A model generated the notes under the pieces. That model made no database searches. It was not told where the DNA came from and was given only the letters and a program-made list of their open reading frames with translations. From AB-629-J13 sp964496365 (GTDB lineage: Bacteria > Fidelibacterota > Marinisomatia > Marinisomatales > AB-629-J13), in assembly GCA_964496365.1 (NCBI GenBank), contig CAZBZK010000017.1, positions 1 through 22,941 of the forward strand: a stretch of 22,941 nucleotides of DNA, read 5' to 3'. A program made the translations under genes and the position numbers. Positions 1 to 8,617 of the stretch are shown here, piece by piece; position 1 is the stretch's first letter; each line of letters begins with the position of its first letter.

Positions 1-54
1 AACCTGTATCTAATCCTTAGGAGGGACTTGTTCTATCCGTTGAACTACAAGGGC
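1..54 (-). tRNA. tRNA-Arg (anticodon CCT), 3' end cut by window edge
   Basis: Read on the minus strand from position 54, the sequence folds as a tRNA. It has acceptor 5' strand GCCCTTG, TA at positions 8-9, D stem GTTC/GAAC, and anticodon stem AGTCC/GGATT around loop CTCCTAA, giving anticodon CCT for the AGG codon. The variable region and the start of the T arm (CAGGTT) follow, and then the window ends. The missing part should hold the T loop and the acceptor 3' strand. Confidence 0.9.
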
Positions 55-105
55 AGACTTTAAAATTACCCTTTTTGTTAAATGTGTTCAAATTAAGATT
101 ATGCC

Positions 106-1098
106 TCATTCTGAAATCAATTCCCTTGACATTAATTCTTCGATAGCAATTCTGGGATTTTTTTCTTGAAATAAAACCGAGTGAACTGCTTGTGTAATGG
201 GCATTTTAACTGAATATTTTGAACTTAATTGAATGGTTGATTTTGTTGTGTTTACACCTTCCGAAATCATCGACATTCCATTTATAATTTCATGTAATGA
301 TCGACCTTTAGCAATCTCTTCTCCCACAAATCGATTTCTACTGTGTTTGCTAATACATGTTACAATTAAATCACCAATACCACTCAATCCCGAAAAGGTC
401 GAAGCCTTACATCCCATGGCTATTCCCAATCTATTTATCTCAGATAATCCTCTGCATAATAAAGCAGATTTAGTATTATCGCCGAATCCTAATCCATCTA
501 ATATCCCAGATGCAATGGCGATAACATTTTTAATTGATCCTCCAATCTCAACACCTTTTATATCATCGTTTACATAAATTCTAAGTGATTTATTTGAAAA
601 TAATAATTGTACATCTTTCGCTCTGTTTTCTTTGGAAGATGCCGCAACCAAGGTAGTTGGATGCCTATTAATCACTTCTTCTGCATGGCTTGGACCTGAT
701 AATGTCACCACATTGGTAAAACTATCACTTAACACATCTTTGATAACTTCACTTACCGTCATTAATGTGTCCATTTCAATTCCCTTTGAAACATTCACAA
801 TGGTCTGATTCTCTTTCCAATATCCACGGGTTGACTCAAGCACTCCTCTAATGGATTGTGACGGAATCGCTAAAATGACAATGTCTGAACACTGAATGGT
901 TTTTTTCAAGTCCGAAGTCAAAGAAATATTCTCCGGAAGCTTCAATGATGGAATTAAATAATGTCTTCTTGATTCCTTTAATAATTCAACCGTTTTTTGA
1001 TTTCGATGCCACATGGTTACCGGAATACCTTTCTTCGCTAACAATACTCCGAGGGTTCCTCCCCATGATCCACACCCTAAAAATAAGGTGTTACCCAC
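106..1098 (-). CDS. gpsA: Glycerol-3-phosphate dehydrogenase [NAD(P)+]
   Basis: This cytosolic enzyme reduces dihydroxyacetone phosphate to sn-glycerol-3-phosphate, the backbone for phospholipids. The 330-residue product has the usual family length. The N-terminal Rossmann dinucleotide site is GCGSWGG (residues 8-14), followed by the family motif SGPSHAEEV near 134-142. Catalytic Lys is K190 in GGSIKNV, and GIGDLIVTC (240-248) and NRF (255-257) match the C-terminal substrate domain. The start is GTG at 1096-1098, two bases after the stop of the upstream acyl-CoA synthetase gene, so the two are almost certainly co-transcribed. The pairing makes sense, since one gene supplies the glycerol backbone and the other activates acyl chains. 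No truncation or missing key residue is seen. Confidence 0.96.
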   Translation of the reverse strand: MGNTLFLGCGSWGGTLGVLLAKKGIPVTMWHRNQKTVELLKESRRHYLIPSLKLPENISLTSDLKKTIQCSDIVILAIPSQSIRGVLESTRGYWKENQTIVNVSKGIEMDTLMTVSEVIKDVLSDSFTNVVTLSGPSHAEEVINRHPTTLVAASSKENRAKDVQLLFSNKSLRIYVNDDIKGVEIGGSIKNVIAIASGILDGLGFGDNTKSALLCRGLSEINRLGIAMGCKASTFSGLSGIGDLIVTCISKHSRNRFVGEEIAKGRSLHEIINGMSMISEGVNTTKSTIQLSSKYSVKMPITQAVHSVLFQEKNPRIAIEELMSRELISE

Positions 1099-1100
1099 AA

Positions 1101-2876
1101 CTAATTTCTATACATTGATTCTATTTCCTCAGACCAATTTTCATAAATTTGTTTTCGTCTAATTTTAAGTGTAGGTGTTAATTCTCCATCATCTATCGAA
1201 AAATCTCTAGGTAATATTTTAAATTTTTTAATTTGTTCAGGATTTGAAAATTGTTTGTTTAATTCTTTCACTTGGGATTCAATTTCTGACTTCACAACAT
1301 CATTTTCAGTAAAATCCGATAAAGAATGTCCTTTTTCTTTTAATTGATCCAATTGCCCACTCGGATCTTTTGGGATATCGTGAGATTCTACCCCAATTTT
1401 ATCTCTCAATATTGCACCCACATCCAGTGTGAATAATGCGGTACAATAATTCCGCCCATCACCAACGAGAAAACATTGAGATAGCAAAGGAATAGATTTC
1501 ATAGTTTCTTCAATAACGAGGGGAGCAATATTTTTTCCTCCTGAAGAAACATAGATTTCCTTTTTCCTACCAATAATAGACAAATATCCTTCAGAATCTA
1601 ATTTTCCCACATCCCCTGTATGCAGCCATCCATTTTTTATTGTTTTAAGTGTTGCTTCCTCATTTTTATAATATCCTTTCATAACATAGGAACCTTTTAA
1701 AAGGATCTCACCATCTTCAGAAAGTTTTAAATTTGAATCCGGTAATGATTTTCCCACAGTACCGATTTTATTTTGTCCATGGTAATTAACAGTAGCAACC
1801 GCAGTATTTTCAGTCATACCATATCCTTCAAATATAGGTATATCTAAAAAATGAAATAGCGTCAGTATATCTGCATTAATAGGAGCTGCACCTGTTGCTG
1901 CATATCTGAGATTTGTGAATCCAACAGCATCCTTCATCTTTTTCTTGAACACCATGGATAAAAACGGGAGTTTTAATCCAATTTTTAAAATTGTTTTACT
2001 CTCAATCGCTGCTTTTAAATTTGAATATATTTTCTCATAAATCCTAGGTACACCAATGAATAAATGAGGTTTTACTTCTTTGGCATAATCAATAACCGCT
2101 AACGGACTATCTACGATATGCATGTGAAGTGCATCTTTTATCCATACATGATTATCGACAAGTTGTCCAAACACATGAGCAAGTGGTAGCCAAGAAACAT
2201 AACGATCCCCCTGATTTAAACGCAAAAAATGATTGGTATGTAAAACTTCAAATTCCCAATTATTATAGGTAAGCTCCACTCCCTTTGGATTTCCGGTTGT
2301 TCCCGATGTATAAATCAAGGATGAGGTATCATTAGGATGGATTGAATCCGTTCGATTATTTATTTCAGAATCACTGATATTTACACCTTTTTCCATAAAT
2401 TCATTCCAAGAAATTATTTTTTCATGTTTTAATAATTCTACTCCATCCATTACAACAGCGTATTCAATTTTTTCAAGTTTGTCTATAATCTTTGCTAATC
2501 TATGAATGGGCATTTTATCCTCTTCTCCATTATCATTGGGATTATTTCCCACAAAAATAATTTTTGAATCTGAATTCTCAACAACCCATTCTACTTCATT
2601 GGAGGAACTGGTGTGATACACACCCACAGAGACACTATTGATTAACTGTGCAGCTATATAACATCCATACCATTCCTTTCGATTATAACTGTAAATACTT
2701 ATTTTTTCATTTTTTTCTAACCCACAAGCATAAAGGGATTTAGATATTGTCTGTACAAAGGAATGAAATTCCTTCCACGTATTTGTTTCCCACTTTCCTA
2801 AATTATTTTTAACGGATATAGCCGGTTTATCACTATAATTATTCTTATTTTGAATTAAATATTCCAATGTATTCAT
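1101..2876 (-). CDS. Long-chain fatty acid-CoA ligase (AMP-binding, FadD15-like)
   Basis: A 591-residue ANL-superfamily enzyme that activates fatty acids to acyl-CoA through an acyl-adenylate. The AMP-binding P-loop YTSGTTGNPKG is at 189-199. The adenylate motif GYGMTENTA is at 351-359, GWLHTGDVG at 416-424, and the hinge and C-terminal entry GRKKEIYVSSGGKNIAP at about 436-452. The length and the extended C-terminal domain fit the long-chain (eukaryote-like, FadD15) branch rather than short FadD or acetyl-CoA synthetase. The ATG start at 2874-2876 has GAAGG nine bases upstream. It is the first gene of a probable two-gene unit with gpsA, reading away from the divergent tRNA-Leu. The chain-length preference is inferred from the family, not visible in the sequence. 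Confidence 0.92.
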   Translation of the reverse strand: MNTLEYLIQNKNNYSDKPAISVKNNLGKWETNTWKEFHSFVQTISKSLYACGLEKNEKISIYSYNRKEWYGCYIAAQLINSVSVGVYHTSSSNEVEWVVENSDSKIIFVGNNPNDNGEEDKMPIHRLAKIIDKLEKIEYAVVMDGVELLKHEKIISWNEFMEKGVNISDSEINNRTDSIHPNDTSSLIYTSGTTGNPKGVELTYNNWEFEVLHTNHFLRLNQGDRYVSWLPLAHVFGQLVDNHVWIKDALHMHIVDSPLAVIDYAKEVKPHLFIGVPRIYEKIYSNLKAAIESKTILKIGLKLPFLSMVFKKKMKDAVGFTNLRYAATGAAPINADILTLFHFLDIPIFEGYGMTENTAVATVNYHGQNKIGTVGKSLPDSNLKLSEDGEILLKGSYVMKGYYKNEEATLKTIKNGWLHTGDVGKLDSEGYLSIIGRKKEIYVSSGGKNIAPLVIEETMKSIPLLSQCFLVGDGRNYCTALFTLDVGAILRDKIGVESHDIPKDPSGQLDQLKEKGHSLSDFTENDVVKSEIESQVKELNKQFSNPEQIKKFKILPRDFSIDDGELTPTLKIRRKQIYENWSEEIESMYRN

Positions 2877-3002
2877 GATAGTTTTCCTTCTTTATTTAAA
2901 TATTGAGTGGTACAAAATCTTTTTACGAGAATTTAATTTCCAAAGTTATTGATTTCATTCTGATAGTCTTTTAACTTCAGCGTCAATTTTTATTGATAAG
3001 TT

Positions 3003-3086
3003 GCCGGGGTGGTGGAATTGGTAGACACGCCGGTCTCAAAAACCGGTGGGAGTGATCCCGTGTCGGTTCGACTCCGACCCTCGGCA
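3003..3086 (+). tRNA. tRNA-Leu (anticodon CAA)
   Basis: An 84-nt class II tRNA. The acceptor strands GCCGGGG and CCTCGGC pair (one G-U), with discriminator A at 3086. The anticodon stem CCGGT/ACCGG holds loop CTCAAAA, giving anticodon CAA for the UUG codon. A long variable arm (GGGAGTGATCCC) identifies the leucine class, and the T arm is GTCGG TTCGACT CCGAC. CCA is not encoded; the next bases are CTT. It stands alone on the plus strand, divergent from the acyl-CoA synthetase gene. Confidence 0.97.
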
Positions 3087-3224
3087 CTTTTCTATACGAT
3101 CAAATTCGATTACTTCGTTAAATAAACTCATTAAAATTATAACTTAAAGTAAAGATTTAATTAAATATTGAATCAAAAAATATTTTATAATAAATACTTG
3201 GATTGTGTTGTATTAACTATTACT

Positions 3225-3322
3225 TTAGGCACTAGTGGTACCTTCTAAGTATCATTGGTATGTGGAAGGGGTAGCACTTCACCTTGTACTGAGGTCAATG
3301 TGAGGTCTACCCCAACTTTTTT
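3225..3322 (+). ncRNA. Candidate small structured RNA downstream of tRNA-Leu
   Basis: The 273-base gap between tRNA-Leu and the next gene contains no ORF of note, but its last 100 bases are relatively GC-rich and strongly structured in an otherwise AT-rich spacer. First hairpin: CCTTC (3241-3245) pairs with GAAGG (3265-3269), enclosing GTATC/GGTAT around a 3-base loop. Second hairpin: GGGGTAG (3268-3274) pairs with CTACCCC (3307-3313), enclosing CAC/GTG and ACCT/AGGT, then a T6 tract. The two hairpins share GG at 3268-3269, so they either stack or compete. An 8-bp palindrome, CACTAGTG, lies just upstream at 3230-3237. No convincing promoter was found. It could be an independent sRNA or the processed trailer of the tRNA-Leu transcript. 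It does not match an RNA family I recognise. Confidence 0.35.
3268..3322 (+). terminator. Intrinsic terminator on the plus strand
   Basis: A perfect 7-bp stem GGGGTAG/CTACCCC (3268-3274 with 3307-3313) is extended inside by CAC/GTG and ACCT/AGGT. It is followed by AAC and six T residues at 3317-3322. The T tract follows the stem only on the plus strand, so it ends a transcript coming from the tRNA-Leu side and does not terminate the minus-strand gene that ends at 3360. Confidence 0.6.
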
Positions 3323-3359
3323 GGATAAATAATCATTTTGAATAATTAAAATGGATTTA

Positions 3360-3881
3360 TTATTCCTTTTCTTTTTCTTTCTCTTTCGCTTTTTCTGCTT
3401 GAATCATTCCGAGGTTTTCTATCTCTTTTAAACCAGTTTGAAGCGTGGACAGAGATTGTTCAATGTCTGATAATCTCCGGTTCATTCTCCTACGTTGAGA
3501 ATCAAAACTTTCTTCAATATCTTTTAAATTTTGTTCCACAGATACAAAATGCTTCTCAACATCTCTTGAAAACTCATTAAGATCATAAGCAACATCTTCA
3601 ATGAGTCCACCTAATGAATCTGAAACAGATAATACTAATTCATGATTAGAAATAATATCCCGTTGTGCTTTCCTTAAATGTTTTCCTCTGCCAATAAATT
3701 GCAAATCTAATGTTTTCAAATTTTTTCTAAATTCTTGGTTTACTTGTTCGACGTGAGTTAGTTGCTCTGTTTCCATCTTATTCATACGTTCTGTAATTTC
3801 AGTATAAGTGTACCAAATAAATCCACCTCCAACAATAAGACCTACCATTATGAGTATAAATATTTTATCTTTTAAGTTCAT
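3360..3881 (-). CDS. Membrane-anchored coiled-coil protein, unknown function
   Basis: I do not recognise this 173-residue protein. It has one N-terminal transmembrane segment at about residues 7-25 (IFILIMVGLIVGGGFIWY), with a short positively charged N-terminus. The rest is a long, highly charged, helix-favouring stretch with heptad-like spacing (about 27-160), consistent with a coiled coil. It ends in a lysine-glutamate tail (KEKEKEKE) encoded by a repetitive CTTTTT-like DNA tract on the plus strand. There are no cysteines and no enzyme motif. The start is ATG at 3879-3881. It lies downstream of lepB on the same strand, after a 261-base spacer that holds a possible small ORF. A scaffolding or envelope role is a guess from shape only. 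Confidence 0.75.
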   Translation of the reverse strand: MNLKDKIFILIMVGLIVGGGFIWYTYTEITERMNKMETEQLTHVEQVNQEFRKNLKTLDLQFIGRGKHLRKAQRDIISNHELVLSVSDSLGGLIEDVAYDLNEFSRDVEKHFVSVEQNLKDIEESFDSQRRRMNRRLSDIEQSLSTLQTGLKEIENLGMIQAEKAKEKEKEKE

Positions 3882-3911
3882 TTTTTCCTCGTTTAAGTAT
3901 TTAATATTCTG

Positions 3912-4052
3912 TTAATCTTCTTTAGTTTTTTTTTCGTCTTTGATATTGACATCAATGCTTCCATTGGATATTTCATTAATATCCATAATATAAATTTTAT
4001 CCGGAGTTATCTTAGATAAGGTATCAACTGATTGATTTCTCAATAAATTCAA
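3912..4052 (-). CDS. Possible small ORF (46 residues), TTG start
   Basis: In the spacer between lepB and the coiled-coil gene, one minus-strand frame is open for 48 codons. It reads like a real protein rather than a shadow, including the segment DTLSKITPDKIYIMDINEI and a charged tail KDEKKTKED. No ATG opens it; an in-frame TAG lies at 4059-4061. A TTG at 4050-4052 has AGG five bases upstream and would give 46 residues. It ends 30 bases before the start of the coiled-coil gene. It could be a true small protein, the remnant C-terminus of a decayed gene, or chance. Confidence 0.3.
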   Translation of the reverse strand: MNLLRNQSVDTLSKITPDKIYIMDINEISNGSIDVNIKDEKKTKED

Positions 4053-4142
4053 TTTGACCTACGTAATTATGACAGAAATTGGATGGGAAATTATACACAT
4101 CTATTCAAATTATTTATCGTTATTTTTATCTATTTAGATTTA

Positions 4143-5171
4143 TCATTCTAATATAGTTCCAATTCGACTCAATCTCTCGGCAGAAAATAAATTTTTCCAT
4201 TCTAATGGATTCAACAATGACCGTTTAACGCCTTTCCAATTAGACAAATCAACGCTAAAATAAGTAAAAAGAGCTTCACCCAATATATAATCAAAAGGAA
4301 TAAAGCCCCAAAATCTGGAATCTAAACTGTCATCTCGATTGTCCCCCATTGCCCAATAATAATCCTGTTCCACGATATATTCTTCCCATTCAAGAACTGG
4401 AATCCCATCAAGTTGTAGAAATTGAAAATCCGATTCCTGAAGTGACCAAGACCAAGGATTAATTAACTTTCCCTGAGGAAAATATTGTGAATATACCTTC
4501 CTTTTACCCTTTCTTCTAAATACATCATTTGGATCAATTAAGGTGAAAGTATAGTGTTTGTCACCCGATACTAAGGAAGCTTCGTGTCCGTCAGACAACA
4601 TAATTGGCAAAAGGTATCTCCAATTTGTTGAATCATTAATTGAAATAATATCCCCTTTTTTTGGGACGGTCACAGAATGAATATGATCCTTATTGCCTAA
4701 ATTCGGTAGAAATAATTCACGCTGAACAAAATTAGGAGGTAAAGTTTCAGTTAAAAACTTTCCGTTCTCAGGAAGCGAATATTCCAATTCATTCACAAAC
4801 ACCTTTCGATTATGAATTCTAATTTTATCTCCAGGTCCTGCTATACATCTTTTCACATATTTATAAATGGGATCCCGTGGATATTTGAAAATAATTACAT
4901 CACCTTGTTGTGGTTTTTTAAAGGGAGGAAATCGAAAATGAGGAATGTCAAAGCCCTTGTCTGTATAAGGAATCCCAATCCAATCTGGAGTACGCATTCC
5001 ATAATTAAAGCGACTACCAATAAGAAAATCCCCTGTCATAATCGTATTTTCCATACTCCCGGTTGGAACAATATAAGCTTCAACAATGGTGACTTTTAAT
5101 AGGAAAATGATTAGGACCAAAGTCGCCAACGATTTTAGCTCTTTAAAAAATTTGCTTAGTTTGGAATTCAT
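4143..5171 (-). CDS. lepB: Signal peptidase I
   Basis: A membrane serine protease that removes signal peptides from exported proteins. From the ATG at 5169-5171 the product is 342 residues. A longer form with a TTG at 5187-5189 (348 residues) is possible; neither has a clear ribosome site. A transmembrane segment spans about residues 16-30. Catalytic Ser39 sits in PTGSMENT and the general-base Lys107 in YVKRCIAGPGD. The C-terminal box is GDNRDDSLDSRFWG. An insert of roughly 150 residues separates the Lys box from the final box, as is common in LepB of FCB-group bacteria. It lies 35 bases downstream of the rnhB-yraN fusion gene on the same strand. Its likely clients include the signal-peptide protein at the right end of the window. 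Confidence 0.95.
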   Translation of the reverse strand: MNSKLSKFFKELKSLATLVLIIFLLKVTIVEAYIVPTGSMENTIMTGDFLIGSRFNYGMRTPDWIGIPYTDKGFDIPHFRFPPFKKPQQGDVIIFKYPRDPIYKYVKRCIAGPGDKIRIHNRKVFVNELEYSLPENGKFLTETLPPNFVQRELFLPNLGNKDHIHSVTVPKKGDIISINDSTNWRYLLPIMLSDGHEASLVSGDKHYTFTLIDPNDVFRRKGKRKVYSQYFPQGKLINPWSWSLQESDFQFLQLDGIPVLEWEEYIVEQDYYWAMGDNRDDSLDSRFWGFIPFDYILGEALFTYFSVDLSNWKGVKRSLLNPLEWKNLFSAERLSRIGTILE

Positions 5172-5205
5172 GTTTAAATATAGAGTCAAAAATTACTAAT
5201 TATTT

Positions 5206-6138
5206 TTATTCAAGTGTGAGTCCTTTAATGCGTTTAATGTGGTGAGTTCCTTTATTTAATTTCACTAAAATAGCATCCAGCCTTATGTCTGATTCCATTG
5301 AATGTTTTTGCATATAAAATTGGACGGCATGATGGAGTTTAGAAATTTTTTGATAGTCAATCTGATTTTCCAAAATGGTCATTCTACCAGATAGTGATGT
5401 TTTAACTTCAGAAAAAATAATTACGTTATTTTTTTGAGAAATTATATCAATTTCACCATGAGGAAGGCAATTGAAATTCAATTCCATTATGTTATGTTTT
5501 TTCTTCATCAAAAACAATGCTGAAAGACGCTCACCAATCCACCCTATTTTTCGGTGTTTTTCGTACCATTTAATAGAAGGAAGATTCTTGCTAACCGGTG
5601 TAAAAGATTTTCTATGGATAGGAGTCGCCTTTAATTGTTTGAGCATTTCTATGTGCAGTTTCGTTCCATATCCTTTATGTTTTGAAAAATTGAATTCAGG
5701 AAATATATTATCCATTTCCATCATATATTTATCTCTTGTAACTTTCGCTATTATTGAAGCTGCCTGTATTGATTCAACAAATGAATCACCATTGATAATC
5801 CCTTCATTTGGAATAATTTGATTGGGCAGAGGGTGTCCATCAACTAACACTTTATCCGGTTTCACCGAACCACAACCAATGGATCTTTGCATGGAGAGAA
5901 ATGTTGCATTTAATACATTCATCGAGTCTATTTCTTTTTCAGTTGCGAATCCGATTCCTATTGAAATAGCCTTTTGAGTTATTTTTTCGAATAATAAATT
6001 TCTTTTGGATGGTGATAATAATTTAGAATCATTTAAATCTGAAATGGAGTGATTTTCCGGTAGAATTACCGTTGAAGATACCACAGGTCCTGCCAAGGCT
6101 CCTCTTCCTGCTTCATCTATCCCTCCTACTAATTCCAT
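5206..6138 (-). CDS. rnhB: Ribonuclease HII fused to a YraN (UPF0102) domain
   Basis: Residues 1 to about 190 are RNase HII, which cuts RNA in RNA-DNA hybrids and starts removal of misincorporated ribonucleotides. The acidic set is present: D8 and E9 in GIDEAGRG, D100 in VDGHP and D118 in NGDSF, with AASIIAKVTRD at 126-136. Residues from about 197 to 310 match the YraN family, with GEIDII (228-233) and EVK (244-246) forming the PD-(D/E)XK-like nuclease core and a preceding GERLSALFL helix. In many genomes rnhB and yraN are adjacent separate genes; here one uninterrupted frame carries both. The length (310) equals the sum of the two families. The ATG at 6136-6138 overlaps the end of comEC by 10 bases, indicating translational coupling. 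Confidence 0.93.
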   Translation of the reverse strand: MELVGGIDEAGRGALAGPVVSSTVILPENHSISDLNDSKLLSPSKRNLLFEKITQKAISIGIGFATEKEIDSMNVLNATFLSMQRSIGCGSVKPDKVLVDGHPLPNQIIPNEGIINGDSFVESIQAASIIAKVTRDKYMMEMDNIFPEFNFSKHKGYGTKLHIEMLKQLKATPIHRKSFTPVSKNLPSIKWYEKHRKIGWIGERLSALFLMKKKHNIMELNFNCLPHGEIDIISQKNNVIIFSEVKTSLSGRMTILENQIDYQKISKLHHAVQFYMQKHSMESDIRLDAILVKLNKGTHHIKRIKGLTLE

Positions 6139-8501
6139 ATTTTTTTCATATAAGTGTTCCCATCTATTTCAATCCATAAGGCTTTATCGATATCGGTTCT
6201 ATGATAGGAAATATTCAGATTTTCCATTCTATTTATCACAACGGGCGAAGGATGATTAAATTTATTTTTCCTTCCCACCGAAATTACCGCAAGCTCAGGC
6301 CTAACCAATGTTAGAAAACCATTCGTTGAACTTGTGATGGATCCATGATGTCCAACTTTCAAAATATCTGATTTCAATTCGTCACCGAAATGAATTAATT
6401 TACTTTCTCCTTCCAATTCTAAATCACCTGTAAACAAAATGGATACTAAATTATATTCCAATTTAAAAACGATACTTCGATTATTAATATTTGTTTCCGA
6501 TAATGCTGTGGATGAATCAGGAGCAAAAACAGAAAAAGAAATATTTTTATCTGGATACAATATTTCGCCTTTATTCAGTTTTCTATAAAAAATATTATGT
6601 TCAATAGCTTCATCAATAATTTTTTGATAAGTCCAAGATTCATATCCACCGAATGTATCAAATAATGTATCAACTTTCATATCCTCAATTACAGAAATAA
6701 TACCTCCAATATGATCATTATGTGGATGTGACATAACAACCCAATCAAATGATTTTATTCCTAAATATTTTGAGACAGGAATCACCACTTTCTTACCATA
6801 GTCTTTCGATTTAAACCTTTGCCCTGCATCAATCAGCATGGTCTTCTGATTTGGAAATTGCACAATTGCCGCATCGCCCTGCCCTACATCTAAAAATAAA
6901 ATATTCATTTTTGGGTTAAAAAGTGCCCATTTCCAAATAACGATTGAAACTAAAATTAACATTCCACATAATATAATGCTAAAACGCTTTGTGTAAATGT
7001 AGAATAATATGAACCCAATTATCAAAAAATAGCTTACAAAATCAGTCCAATTTATTTTTGATATGTACATAATGGAAATTGGGAGGGATGCAACAAATTG
7101 AGTAATTTTTTGTATGAGTTCGGCAATCAGCCAAATTGAATTCGCAAATGTTTCGGCAAACACAGGAACGCCGGAAACCAATAACAGTATGAATCCCAAT
7201 GCAACCAGAATACCTACCAATGGAACGATTATTATATTTGTAAAAATTGATAATAAGGGAATTTTTCCAAAATAAGCAGCAGTCAATGGTAATGTCCCTA
7301 TTTGTGCACCAAATGAAACCAAGAATAACGCCCAAATTGATTTAAAAATTGAATTTTCCATATTTGAAATTTGAAGGGACTTTGGGAATATAAAATTTGT
7401 AATGTTCAAAAAAAATACGATAGATAACACTGCGGAAAAACTAAGTTGAAATCCTAAATCCATTAAATATAATGGCTGAATAATTAATATAAATAATCCA
7501 ACAAATGAAATAATATTCCAGAGATTTGCTTTTCTATTAAATATAACCGAAACCACAAATATAATTGCCATGAATGAAGCTCGCATTACGCTAGGTCGCA
7601 ACCCAGTTATAAACATATATGCTATGAGTCCTAAAATTATTGGAATCTTATTCCATCCCCAGGGAATTCCGAAAAATGAGGTAATGATCATCAAAATCAT
7701 CAATACGTATCCAACATGAAGACCGGAAACGGCTAGAATATGGATAACACCTGCATCGGAAAAAGACAAACGAATATCTGGGTTTATTTCTGATTTATCA
7801 CCTAAGATAAGCCCGGCCATTAATCCAGATGTATTCTGATCCAAATAAATATCAAAAATGGTTTTAATTTTTTTCTGAGTGATAGATATCCAATGTTCAA
7901 GGGATTTGGTTTTACTTTTTTTAATTCTTAACGGTGTGTCACGATGAATTATTATTTTTCCAAAAATATTTTTTCGGTTAAAAAATCGTCTAAAATCAAA
8001 CTCACCCGGATTTCTAGGCTCGTCAAATAATTGAAATAGTCCCGATGCCAGAATTGTATCTCCCTGAACGACTTTAACTTTGTGTTTATGATACACAAAA
8101 CAATTGATGGATCCAGTTTTGTTATATACTTCAGAATTGATTTCTAATAGGTTTACCAATAGTTTAATTCCATTTTTCGTATCATTCGATGAGTGTACAA
8201 TCCCGGATACATTTACTGATTTTTCTTTAAATTTTTTTACTGAATATTCAATCCGTTCCAATCCAATATTACTGTATGAAATTCTAATCCAACCTGTGAA
8301 AAACAAAATAAAACAAAATAAAATTACTTGAAGTCCGGGTGACAGAATTTTGAAAAAAAATAAAAGTATAATACATAGACAAATTAGTGGAAATAATATC
8401 CCCGGAAATAATCCACCGAAAATGATACCAATAATAAACGGCAATACAGCATAAACCATTGGATAGGATTTAAACTTTGATACTAATAACCTTTGATACA
8501 T
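6129..8501 (-). CDS. comEC: ComEC/Rec2 family DNA-uptake channel with metallo-beta-lactamase domain
   Basis: ComEC carries single-stranded DNA across the inner membrane during natural transformation. From the ATG at 8499-8501 the protein has 790 residues; an in-frame TTG at 8523-8525 would add eight. Order of parts (numbered from the TTG): N-terminal membrane helices and a soluble DUF4131-like region, a core competence domain with many hydrophobic helices including the family segment ILAVSGLHVGYVL, then a C-terminal metallo-beta-lactamase fold from about 541 (FLDVGQGDAAIV). The metal motif there is SHPHNDHIGG at about 598. All three family parts are present and the length is typical. It is the first gene of a minus-strand unit with rnhB-yraN and lepB and is divergent from the symporter gene. 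A complete transformation pathway cannot be shown from this window. Confidence 0.93.
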   Translation of the reverse strand: MYQRLLVSKFKSYPMVYAVLPFIIGIIFGGLFPGILFPLICLCIILLFFFKILSPGLQVILFCFILFFTGWIRISYSNIGLERIEYSVKKFKEKSVNVSGIVHSSNDTKNGIKLLVNLLEINSEVYNKTGSINCFVYHKHKVKVVQGDTILASGLFQLFDEPRNPGEFDFRRFFNRKNIFGKIIIHRDTPLRIKKSKTKSLEHWISITQKKIKTIFDIYLDQNTSGLMAGLILGDKSEINPDIRLSFSDAGVIHILAVSGLHVGYVLMILMIITSFFGIPWGWNKIPIILGLIAYMFITGLRPSVMRASFMAIIFVVSVIFNRKANLWNIISFVGLFILIIQPLYLMDLGFQLSFSAVLSIVFFLNITNFIFPKSLQISNMENSIFKSIWALFLVSFGAQIGTLPLTAAYFGKIPLLSIFTNIIIVPLVGILVALGFILLLVSGVPVFAETFANSIWLIAELIQKITQFVASLPISIMYISKINWTDFVSYFLIIGFILFYIYTKRFSIILCGMLILVSIVIWKWALFNPKMNILFLDVGQGDAAIVQFPNQKTMLIDAGQRFKSKDYGKKVVIPVSKYLGIKSFDWVVMSHPHNDHIGGIISVIEDMKVDTLFDTFGGYESWTYQKIIDEAIEHNIFYRKLNKGEILYPDKNISFSVFAPDSSTALSETNINNRSIVFKLEYNLVSILFTGDLELEGESKLIHFGDELKSDILKVGHHGSITSSTNGFLTLVRPELAVISVGRKNKFNHPSPVVINRMENLNISYHRTDIDKALWIEIDGNTYMKKIWN

Positions 8502-8617
8502 TATTAACCGTCTGAACGCTTTCAATATATTAAATTCTTCCCATCAAATAGAAATATTCTAATCGAATATTTAATATATTTACCAAAACGTCTCATTATC
8601 TTATTAAGGACATATTT

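Noticed and set aside
3225..3322. 6S RNA or tmRNA identity for the structured region
   Set aside because: No tmRNA ends or tag frame, and no 6S-like long central bubble closed by extended stems, could be made out; the region is also short.
3360..3400. CTTTTT-like repeat as a phase-variable tract
   Set aside because: The units are imperfect, encode the Lys-Glu tail in frame, and length changes would affect only the last residues of the protein.
7042..7335. Minus-strand 97-codon frame inside comEC
   Set aside because: It overlaps the conserved membrane core of comEC in another frame and its translation has no family features.
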